DNA from: Phocoena phocoena
Lineage: Eukaryota; Chordata; Mammalia; Artiodactyla; Phocoenidae
NCBI RefSeq assembly: GCF_963924675.1
Contig: NC_089219.1
Coordinates: forward strand, 152,168,288-152,232,287
Length of the DNA stretch: 64,000 bases
Reading direction: 5' to 3'
Shown: in pieces, positions 24,401 to 36,400 of the stretch
Layout: every line of letters starts with the position of its first letter
Position numbering within the stretch: the first letter of the stretch is position 1
Made by a program: the position numbers and the translations under genes
The notes under the pieces: generated by a model
The model's database searches: none
Told to the model about the DNA's origin: nothing
The model's input: the letters and a program-made list of their open reading frames with translations, nothing else

Positions 24401-27400
24401 TCAGGAAAAGCACAGTAAAGAAGGGTAAGGTGGTTATGCAGTTTTAAGTGGTTGCTTTCTGCATTGATAAGAGTTTCTAGAGATTTTGAGCCCTCCTCTT
24501 CCTGGTACTGGAGGAAGACCCCCTTACAAATGGAGATTTCTCTTTTAAATATGTCTCTTACGAAAGGGTGACTTCTCAGTTTCCAGAGCTTCACCTGTGT
24601 CTGCTGTTTCGTAAAAATAACCTGTTCAAAATAATATGTCAAAGAGGCATATTTTGGGATGATATATTTCGTTCCCCTTCATTATCTAAAACAGATAAAA
24701 TGCGTTGCTGCTTTAGCTGCTCTCCTCCTTGTAGTTTGAAACGTTTGTTTAGAAGTAACCCAAATCAAGATAACCTGTTTTTAAGAATCGTCAAGAAAAA
24801 AAGAAGTCTTGGCTTGCATTGAAGACAATCTGAATTCTCCTGCAGCCAGAGTTGGCAGGGTTAAAGCGCTCCAGCCGAGAGGCCGTGCTGTTACCTTCCG
24901 GCAGCCCCATATGCAGATGCTGTTATATTAATTACAAAAGAAAACCTGATTAACTCGAAAGTCCTTTAACTGTCCGTGAGGCAGCTGCTCAAATCTGAAA
25001 CAGATTTTCTTCCTCCCTCCTACCTTCAGTCTACAGTTTTTAATCTCTTCTTAAGAAAACTGCTAAAACTGCCTGGTAGGTCCTCAGAGCCCCTGGCTAA
25101 TTCAGTCAGCTTTTGATCTGCCCTTATAGTAGTCCAGGGAGAGCTCGAGTAATTAAATTCACGTACAGTTTAAAATAAAAACAATCAGACCAACTGCCCA
25201 TCCCCCTCAGTTATTTTTCTTTCAACAGTTAAAACCTGATGGAATCCTGGAATTTCAGAACTGGAAGGGGTGTTAAAGATGATCTAATCCAAGTCCCTTA
25301 GTTCACCGATGAGAAATCCAAGGCTGAGAGAAGCAAGTAGATTGCCAGTAAGTGGTGAAGCCCGGGATCAGAGCGTCTGCCCTCGGCTGGTGCTCTGCCC
25401 ACTCCCTCGCTGCCCTCCTCCCTCACCAACGCATTTGCCGAGAGTAGCAAGGAGTGAAACGATCTCGTTTCAGCTTCATTTCTCTCCATGCTCTTGTTCA
25501 AATCTTGTAGACACATTGAAAAGCAATGAAAAAGCTAAAGATTGGTGGGAGAAGCAAAAGCCTTGGATAATGACGTTTTGAAAAACAGATGGCGATATCC
25601 ATTTTGAAGACCTTTTCTCAGTCCAGTGGGTTGCATGCAGAACGCTAGCAGAGTGCGTGGAAACGAAAATTAGAACTGGTTTCGCTGTCAGCCCCCTCTC
25701 CCATTGCACTGGCCTATGGTTGTTAGACTCTAGCGGGTTTATTTATAAGTGACTATTTTTGTCACTACAGAGATGGGGGTGTGATAATTTGGACCAGATG
25801 AGTAATGGGGTATGTCCGCTGTGGTTTTGGCCAACGCAGCATGGTTTACTGGCTTTCCTATAGTTGACCCTGAGGTCTCAGAGGTGTTAAGATCTCTCCC
25901 TCTGGTCCTGAAAAATGGTTAGTTGGTTTTTGTTCTCAGTTACCTGCTCTCCCAGCAGCACCAGTCACAAAACTCATTTAAGCTTATTTTTATTATGGTT
26001 TTTATTTAGACTTATTTTTATAACTTTTGTTATAGGAGTTTGGACACCCGTCTGAGATCTGAGGAAGACTGGGAAAAGAGAAAGAACAGGAAGGGTAGAT
26101 AAGAGTGAATCTAACTGGACTTCTCACTGCTCAGGCTGGGACTGTGGTCTGCAGGTGAATGGGGAGGTACTATTCTGTTGTCCACCTCTACTCTCCATGT
26201 TGAGATGAAGGAGGTTTTTAGGAATGACAGTTGCTCCTATGCTATTCATGGTACCGGACTGTTCATCATGCTACTGGACTTTTCTGAGTACTTAGTAGAA
26301 CCACTTCTGGCTTTCTGTAGACAATTCTCCATGGTAAATGGATTCTTACACAAAGCAAGAAAGCGTATAACAAAGCACTAACTATTTTTTAGTCATTGTG
26401 TTGGGTGTTGAAGATACAGAGGGAAATATGATGGTTCTTCCTGCTTTTGGTAATTATAAACATACAACTAGAATAGTCTGTATAAGGGGAGCAAAATTTG
26501 CCATCTCAAAATGTGTCTCTGTGGTATGAAGATTACTTTAGGCTTCGTTGTTTTAAAGAAACAAAAGGCTCAGGAAGAGCTTTTATCTCCTGTGCCTTAA
26601 CTGCCTAAAAGAATTTAGATAGAGGGTCTATCCTAGAAAGAGAGCTATCACCAGGGCTAGCTACAGTGTAATATGAACCAGGTGTAGTAGTCAGGGGAGG
26701 AACCTAGCAAGGCCTGTTTGGTCAAAGTCCTCTCTATGTCCCATTGTTTCTGGATGACCCAGCAAACATTTTACCAAACATTTACTCTTCATTCTTACTG
26801 TGGATTGCCTTGTTTCCCTTTGAAGACTGAGCCCCCTACCCCCTCTCCTTAGTCCAGGATGACATATGTATCTCATTTAACCCGTCTTTGGAATCGCATG
26901 TTCGGATTCCCCATGTGTACCTAATGAAATTTCATTTTCTCCTGGTAATCTGTCTCATGTCAATTTAATTCTTAGACCCAGCCAGAGGAAACTAAAAGGG
27001 TAGAGGAAAATTGTTTTTCCTCCCTGACAACTGTGGTAAGTGTTGTTTAGTTGTCAATAAGATATGAAGGGACTCAGGACTCACTACTTGCTAAGTGGTA
27101 GCACAGCAATTGGCTGTGTCCCCTTGCTTTTAGATTGTATCAGTGGGTCAAAAATTAGACCAGTGGTCTGGTGTTTTACTCTCGAGCTTAGTAAATACCT
27201 TGCACAGAATTGGGCACTCAGTTAACACTTTGCTTTCTCATCTCTGTCCCAGGAGAACAGATTTCCTGTTTCAGTGTCTCGTATTACTGGTTTACATGTG
27301 CTGGCCAGGTGATGTACTTACAGGCCGATGTGAAAGGAAGGGCTTAATGAAATTCATAAAGGGGGCTGGGTGAAAGCCAACTTCCTTAAATCTTTTGGTG

Positions 27401-30400
27401 GTGCCATTTGTGGGAGAGAAAAAGATTTGAGGATTTGAAATACTGAGTTTGAAGCAGGATAGGTAGAGTCTGAAGTAGGACAACCTCTTAAATGAATCAG
27501 GTCTCTCTTGCTTCAATTACATAAACGAAATGAATAGCTCATGGTTAAGTGACTAAAGCAAATACTGTTTCACTTGGTGCCACCCGAAATTTCAATTAAG
27601 ATGTATGTATTTGGCTCGGAGATTGGACTTCTAACAGCCTAAGAACTGTGTGTCTGTGCCTTTCTGGACAAACACAAAGTTGCCTGAATCTTAGACTTGG
27701 GCAGGCACTGGCACTGAACAAGCTGGGGAGTGATCGAGTTCAGAATATGAGAGTTCTAGTCAACTAATTTCTGGTTCTTTTTCCCAAATAGATGTTCTCA
27801 TACTTTAGGAAGACTTTTGTTTTCTCTCTTTTTTAAAAAAAAATTTAATTTATTTTTTATTTTCATTTATTTATTTTTGGCTGCATTGGGTCTTCGTTGC
27901 TGCATGTGGGCTTTCTCTAGCTGCAGTTAGCGGGGGCTACTCTTCATTGTGGCGCACGGGCTTCTCATTGTGGTGGCTTCTCTTGTTGCGGAGCATGGGC
28001 TCTACGCACGTGGGCTTCAGTAGTTGTGGCACGCAGGCTCAGTAGTTGTGGCTCGCGGGCTCTAGAGCACAGGCTCAGTAGTTGTGGCGCACGGGGTTAG
28101 TTGCTCTGAGGCATGTGGGATCTTCCCAGACCAGGGCTCGAACTCGTGTCACCTGCATTGGCAGGCAGATTCTTAATCACTGTGCCATCAGGGAAGTCCC
28201 TTGTTTTCTCTTGAGTATTATTTGATCTGTTTAGATGAGTATGGTGTCCTGAAAGGATATTTCTGAGATGGATCACATCTCTTCCTAGATTTGCCTGGAT
28301 TTTATCCTAACAGGTAGTTCTTTCCCTTTGTCTTATTCAGGGTCTCATCCTCCATAAACTGAAAGAATGTGATTTGATTAGGAGATATTGATCTTAATTG
28401 AGCACCCAATGTTTTAAGAAAACAGATGACTTGGCAGCTGGGATGCTGTCACCAGCCATCAGTGAAATGAACCAGAAAAGATTCTAGAGCTTATACACAC
28501 CTGAATAACATTTTATTTCAATACATGCGTACTTAAAGACTGGCTGATACATTTAGTTATAAAATATGTTATAAGTGAGGAAAATAAGCTAAAACTGCAT
28601 GTGGTAGAGTCATTTTAAAGGGCCTTTGTATGTTCAAGTATTAGGTCTTGTGTCACAAGGAAGGTTTTCATTTTGACATATTCGGTTCTTGGATTCACAT
28701 CCCAGTTAGTGTAGTCTTTTCTGGCTTTGTCAATTTAATGATCTTGTACTTGAGTCCTTGTAAACTCCTTAGGCTGTCCCTCCACTGGTTGAAAAATGAG
28801 AGGGGAGGGTAGATCAGGTCACTGCCACCTTTCTGGATAGAAACAACTGTTCTGGGAATGAGCCAGAGAGGGGAATCCTGTTTGATATTTGAGGAACCTT
28901 TTCTGACTGGGATGTTTTCCTGGTACCTCCTTCAGCCAAGAGCTTCCTAGAAATTTCTTTTCTAGGAGCCTGACATCCTAATGGGATCTCCCTGGAAGTC
29001 TCTCCCTACCCCTCCTCACTCTTCTCTCTGTACTCCTTTCTCCTTCTCCACCCTCCCCTTCCCCAACCAGGCCAGCTGAGCTGCATTTCCTTCCCACCTA
29101 AGGAAGAGAAGTACCTCCAGCAGATTGTGGACTGCCTCCCCTGCATCTTGATCCTCGGCCAGGACTGTAATGTCAAGTGCCAGCTGTTGAACCTGCTCTT
29201 GGGGGTGCAGGTGCTTCCCACCACCAAGCTGGGCAGTGAGGAGAACTGTAAGCTTCGGCGCCTCCGCTTCACCTATGGGACTCAGACTCGGGTCAGCCTG
29301 GCACTCCCTGGCCAGTATGAACTAGTGCACACGCTGGTTGCTCACCAGGGCAACTGGGACACCATCCCTGAGGAGGACCTGGAGGTCCAAGAGGACAGTG
29401 AGAATGCTGCCCATGTTTTAGCCGAACTGGAGGTGACGATGCACCATGCTCTCTTACAGGTACCAAACTCATACTTATATAGTTGCACAGATACATACCA
29501 GCTTTCCTTGTATTTGAGCTTTCTCAGAAAATAATTTGGCAATATGTACTCTGGGCTCTGAGCATCAGCTGATGCTCAGAGTCAAAGGAACATGATCTCG
29601 GAAGTTGAAAACCAGACAAGGCTGTAGCAGTGCCCATCGCTGCCTCTACTACCATGCTGCAAGGCCCTGGGCAATTTGCTTAATTCCTGTCTAAAATTGA
29701 AGGAATGTGTTAGTTGCATCTCAACTGTGCTTTGACAGAATTAGGATCAGGGTTAGAAATCCTTTTTTCATTTCTTAGCAGGAAGGTGTCGCTAGAATTG
29801 TCTCTAGCCATCCCTTTCTGAAAGGTGCAGATAAGATGGTTAATGTTCTTACTTGAGTTGAGAACAAGTGAAGAACTTTTGAAGTTTTCCTTAGACCTGC
29901 CATTATTTACTAAGTGAGACAGATCATGTCTCCTACTTTCTAAGGGACTTCAGAACTTGAGGACAGGTCTGGCTCAATGTAAGGAGATATGGAGATCCCG
30001 TCATCTGAAGAATATCTTTGCTTTTCTCAAAGATATTCTTCCAACTCCCAAACAGAACATAGGTCTTGCGGCATCTCCTAAAAGATCATATTGTCTATCT
30101 GGTATTCAGATCTCCATTTAGGAAGGACTCGTCTCTGTATAGCTAGGACTGGGCTACTGTATAGCTAGGACTGGGCTCTTTGATTAGGCCACATGGGGAT
30201 GAGCAGAGGATGTGACTATGTTGGCGGTCAGGAGAATGGGGGGGATGGGCAGGGAAGGTGACTATGTCAGGGATCAGGAGCTGGTAGGAATAAAAGAATG
30301 CAGATGTGCTCAAAACAGAGCATCCATCACCTTGGTTAGCTGTGCCAGGAAGAAAGGGCTAGTTTGGCAGGACTAGGAGAACGGTTTCTTCTTCTCTTCA

Positions 30401-33400
30401 CCTACCCCTGTTCTAGAAGGCTTGATCTCAGTCAGTGAGTGAGTCCTTTGGTTGTGGCCTCGGCCTATGATCCTCTAGAAGTAGAAACTGTCATCTCATT
30501 TCCTTCCAGAGTCCAGATTTCTTTTATCTTGATAAATGCTAGAGGGGGCTATGTATACCAGCCAGCATTTCCTCTCAGCTCAGTTTCAGTGGTGGCTTTC
30601 CTCTGTGTTCAGACTGGGAGCGTGCACTGCTTATCTCCAGGACGATGTTAGAGTTCTTGGATAACTCTGACAGTGATCTTTGTTTATTGACTGAGCCTGC
30701 TCAGTTGACCCACAAACTTCTTCACAATTCATAAGTATTTGATCCATACATAATCTGTATAGTATTCTGCTCTGGTCTAGTTCCTTCAGTGTCCAATAGC
30801 TAGGTGGTTTTCAAACTTTTTTAGATTTTAATTCACTCTAAGAAATAACATTTTATTATCAGGACCCAGTACATATATACACACATACATTTGAAATAAA
30901 GTTTCATAAGACAATACTTTTACTTCTTGTAAAACACACTGATATTTTCTTCTCTATTCTGTTTGACTTCTTTTTTAAAAAAATGATGGTAGCAGCCCAC
31001 TAAATTGATGATCTGACTTAATGTATTGTGACCTGCAACTTAAAAAACACTGTTAAATAGCTGAAATGACTGCTATTGGTTGGGTGGTGATTTTTCCTGT
31101 TCTTGCCTTTTGTAAAGTCATGGAATGTGAACAAAGCCATCTGCAGGACAGGCACATTATCTGATTGATTTTTCTGTGTCCCTTCACTTTAGTGGTTTTA
31201 ATTTTTAATGCTCATTTACTTTGGTCCCATGAATTGAGGCGATAAAGTAAAGTCACAGAAAAGAAAGTGAGAGCCATTTCCCAAGTGCATACCTGAGCAC
31301 GTATCTTACTGGTGAGAGTTCCCATCGCTGCTCCAGGTATATGTAGTAAGTAAGCACTCAAACTGAGTTAACAGTTGAGGAGGCTACTTGGCTGGGAGGG
31401 AAGTTGAGACCCCTAATTAACTTTCTGTCTGCACAGTTGAAATATATATTCTCTTTCTTGAGAAATATTCTTCTCTTTTCTTGTGGAATTCTCCAGCCTC
31501 TCATTGTTCTGTTTCACGTGGTTTGTGAGGCTTCCTTAGCTAGTGTTTCTCTGGATCTGCTTTATTCTCCACTGGTTTTGATGTGGAAACAGCATTTCTA
31601 ACTTTAGAATCCCTTGATGCTGAGCCTCAGAGGGGCCTTAGCAGCCTTTGGGGCCCTCAGGCCCTGCTCAGTCACTGTAGTCAGGCTCCTGTCTCCATTT
31701 AGTGTATCAGGGATGCTCAGCTTACTGCTGGGAGCATTTCCTAACTACCTTGAAGATTCTTTGTGCCAGTGAGAAAGATTTTTTTTTTTTAGCTCCAGTT
31801 ATATTAGCTCTAAACAGCCAGGGCTGTGGCCAGGGAGTTGCTCTAAACAGCCCTTCCATTTGGTTTGTAAAGGGAGTGGTAAAGAAAGGAAACATTTAGC
31901 TAAAGGAAACCAAGATTGAAATAGGGGAAGTGAGATGTTCATTTTTAACTGTCAAATTATTAAAACAGAATTTCCCCTTACCCTCTTATACAATGGTCAT
32001 TCTTCTAATACGTTACTTTAAAGGCCTCATAAATTAGCCGTTTTCAGTTTGTTCTGGAATAGGCCAACTCACATGGTACCCGCATGGAATACCACAGTAT
32101 TCCCGGCTTTTTAGCTCTGGGTCCCCTGAGATTCTCAGTTCATAATTCAATAATAGAGGAATACTATCAAGCTGTTAGTTTCTGAAACCTCATTTAGTGT
32201 TAAAACATAGTCATTTTCCAGTTGGCAACACATTTTGCCATTCACCATATTCACTAGTTCTGTCTTCATTTACATACTTCCCCTTCCTAACCTTCACCCC
32301 CTTTCTGGTACATACAGCACCTCCTTTTCTTTTTTGTTCCTTTTACAAGTCCAGTGGAACACAGCTGTCTGCCTTAGAGTTGCCTCAATCTGATGCGTGA
32401 GTGTGTATGTTTTTCCCTATGAACACCTCTAAGAAAAGGAATAAAAAGAAGCAGAGATGATTAAACTTCCTCAGCCTAAGATGGGATTCCTGCAGCCTAG
32501 CAGTGGCATTTCATTTTCTGTGGCAGTTTCATAGCTCTCAGTTTTCTGCTCTAATCATAGCCTGTTTATCCCTACCAGGTGTTTTCTGGCCCTCTGGACA
32601 AATGTACATGTCACCTGGCAGCCAGGCTGCCACACACTGTCATGGTTACTGGCTCATGGTGATGTCTGGTAGGGTGTATTTCAGGGAACTAAAGTAGACT
32701 AATGTTTCCAGGAAAGGTCTAATGACTTGCAAATAAACTTTTTTTTTTTTACTACTTTGAACTCTTAACCATTTGGAGTAGTAAAATTTTCTCTTTATAA
32801 CCCTCAGTCAGTAGCCATCAATGGAAATAATGTTTGTAATTTCATACAGACATTGATATTTTTATTTTTTAATTTTTAAAAATTAAAAGTTTTTAATTTG
32901 ATTTATAATTTTTTAGTTATTTACAGTGTTGTACAGCAAAGTGATTCAGTCATATATGTATATTTTTTCAAATTCTTTTCCATTATGGTTTACTACAGGA
33001 TATTGAATATAGTTCTCTGTGCTATACAGTAGGAGCTTGTTATTTATCTGTGTTATATATAGTTGTTTGTATCTGCTAATCCCAAACTCCTAATTTATCC
33101 CTCCCCCACCCTCTTTCCCCCTTGGTGACCAGAAATTTGTTTTCTTTGTCTGTGAGTCTGTTTATGTTTCATAAATAAGTTCATCTGTGTCATATTTTAG
33201 ATTCTACATGTAAGTGATATCATATGGTATTTATTTTTCTTACTTCACTTAGTATGATAATCTCTAGGTCCATCTGTGTTGCTGCAAATGGCATTATTTA
33301 GTTCTTTTTTATGGCTGAGTAGTAGTCCCTTGTGTATATATACCACATGTTCTTTATTCATCTGTCGATGGACACTTAGGTTGCTTCCATGTCTTGGCTA

Positions 33401-36400
33401 TTGTAAATAGTGCTGCTATGAACATTGGGGTGCATGTATCTTTTCAAATTATAGTTTTCTTTGGATATATGCCCAGGAGTGGGATTGCTGGATCATATGG
33501 CAACTCTCTTTTCAGTTTTTTAAGGAACCTCCATACTGTTCTCCATAGTGGCTGTACTAATTTACATTCCCACCAACAGTGTAGGAGGGTTCTTTTTTTT
33601 CCACACTCTCTCCTGCATTTGTTATTTGTGGACTTTTTAATGATGGCCATTCTGACTGGTATGAAGTGGTACCTCATTACAGTTTTGTTTTGCTGTTGTG
33701 ATCTATTTTATTCATTTATTTTTAAAAATTTTTATTGGAGTATAGTTGATTTACAATGTTGTGTTACTTTCAGGTGTACAGCAAAGTGAATCAGTTATAC
33801 ATATATATCTCCACTCTTTTTTAGATTCTTTTCCCATATAGGTCATTACAGAGTAATGAGTAGAGTTCCCTGTGCTATATAGTAGGTCCTTATTAGTTAT
33901 CTATTTTATATATAGTAGTGTATATATGTCAATCCCAGTCTCCCAACTTATCTCTCCCCCCTTTTTCCCCCACTGGTAACTATAAGTTTGTTTTCTATAT
34001 CTGTGACTCTATTTCTGTTTTGTAAATAAGTTCAATTGTACCATTTTTTTAGATTCCACATATAAGTGATATCATGTGATACTTGTCTTTCTCTATCTGA
34101 CTTACTTCACTCAGTATGACAATCTCTAGGACTATCCATGTTGCTGCAAATGGCATTATTTTGTTCTTTTTTATGGCCGAGTAATATTCCATTATATATA
34201 TGTTCCATATCTTCTTTATCCATTCCTCTGTTGCCTCCTTATAGTTTTGATTTGCATTTCTCTAATAATTAGTGATGTTGAGCATCTTTTCATCTGCCTA
34301 TTGGCCATCTGTATGTCTTCTTTGGAAAAATATCTATTTAGATTTTCTGCCTTTTTTTTTTTGCGGTACGCAGGCCTCTCACTGTTGTGGCCTCTCCCGT
34401 TGCGGAGCACAGGCTCCAGACGCGTAGGCTCAGCGGCCATGGCTCATGGGCCCAGCCGCTCCGCGGCATGTGGGATCTTCCCGGACCAGGGCATGAACCC
34501 GTGTCCCCTGCATCAGCAGGTGGACTCTCAACCACTGCACCACCAGGGAAGCCCTCTGCCCATTTTTTGATTGGGTTGTTTGTTTTTTTGTTATTGAGTT
34601 ATACAAGCTGTCTGTATATTTTGGAAATTAAGCCCTTGTCAGTCACATCATTCGCAAATATTTTCTCTCAGTCCGTAGGTTGTCTTTCCATTTTGTTTAT
34701 CCTTTCCTTTGCTGTGCAAAATCTTATAAGTTTGATTAGGTCCCATTTGTTTATTTTTGCTTTTATTTCTATTGCCTTGGGTGACTGACCTACCAGCTTT
34801 CCCAACACTACTTGCTGAAGAGACTGTCTTTTCTCCATTGTATACTCTTGCCTCCTTTGTCAGAAATTAATTGCCCGTAGGTGTGTGGGTTTATTTCTGG
34901 GCTCTCTATTCTGTTCTGTTGATCCATACAGACATTGTTAGTTTTAATTTATCAGCAGTTAATACTTTCATAACCCCAAATCAAAGTATCTTACTAAAAA
35001 TCACAAATTTATGCAACATTTTAACCCCCAAATTTACTAAACATTGTTTGTGGCTAGAAAACTAGCTTCTCTCAATTTTTGTCTAGTTTTTAGTATTTGT
35101 TTTGGTGCCTTATGAAACTAAATTTATGCGTTGCTTACTTTTAGTTAGATACCGTGTCTTCTCTTGAATGTATCTAGATTGAAAGTTAACAGTTGACTGG
35201 TAAAAAGTTGGAAAGAAGCTTGGGTGACTATCTTCAAGGTAAGCAGATACTTTTGGGAGGAAAGAGTGATGGAATTAGGTCAAAGATGGCCATTTCTAAG
35301 GGAAAAGAAACAAAGTTGGGGTAATATGTATAAGAGAAATAATGCTATTCTAGAAACATAATTAAAGAAACCCTGATTTTATGGGGCAAAAAGAAAGGGG
35401 AACTAAAGTGATGTGTTAAAAAAGGATATGGGAAGTTCAGGCAAATGCTAAATTATAAGTTCCTTCTAGGCAGTAATTCTATGTTCTTTGAATTTAGCAT
35501 CGCTCTTGCCTTTCCCCTAACACACACTAACATACATAGTGAAATATAACCGATACATTGCTCTTTGCCAAGAAACCTGGTAATACTTTTAATAGGTTAA
35601 TTTTACCTATTAAGGATATATGTGGTTTAGAGGCAAGATTCTTTTTAAAATCCCTATGCTCACTGTAGTAGCCTTGATCCCTCTTAAAAAGAACAGCTTA
35701 AAGCTGAGGCTATATTTTCTCAATTCACCACCACTGATTCATTTTTGGCCTTCTAAGATTAGCTCTTTGGGGGAAAATCTGGCAAGAGATTATGGTCTTA
35801 GTCTTCCTCTCTTGTTTTCTCCCTTTTTTAAGGATCCTATCTACCTCTTTCCTGCACCAAATGGCATCCCTTTCTAGTTTCACTATCTCAAAGATCTGTT
35901 TGTGTTTCCCTTTCGGTAATGGATGGTGGCGGTAGGGAATCCTCCCTGATTCAGAGATGCAAAGGTTGAAAGTACTGTCAGCAGGCAGAAATTCTGTTAT
36001 TCGGGCAATTAAAAATATTTTCTTTTTGACTTCTTTTGCAGCATTGTTTCATAGCAGAGCAGGGCTTTTACTTATAGCCAGCGTATACTTTTTAATATAG
36101 ACAGTAGGACTGTTAGGGTCCCTGAAATCATCTTGTCCATCCTTTATTCTTCTTTCAGAACTTTCCTAACACCAGCCCAGACAGTTCCTGACACGGTGGA
36201 CCTTCAGTTACTGTTTAAACACTGTCTTTGTAGTTAAGTGGGCCTGGACTTACATCCTGGCTTGGTTACTTAACTAACTGTGTGACTGTGGTGCTGGGGT
36301 GTCCCCCATTTGTAAAATAGAAGTAGTAATCTGTATCTTTTAGGACTGGTGTGAGGCTTAAATAAGAGACTAAGTGTAAAGCATCTAGAACAGTGTCAGG

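Larger units (their letters stand above)
32856..34924 (-). mobile_element. Antisense L1 3' part, with nested L1 and SINE
   Basis: Flanked by a perfect 13-bp target duplication CATACAGACATTG (32843-32855 and 34925-34937). Reading antisense, it carries the 3' UTR and ORF2 C-terminal coding remnants (the frame at 33444-33677 reads [20 protein letters not shown]). Broken by insertions at about 33692-34235 and 34352-34554. Confidence 0.88.
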
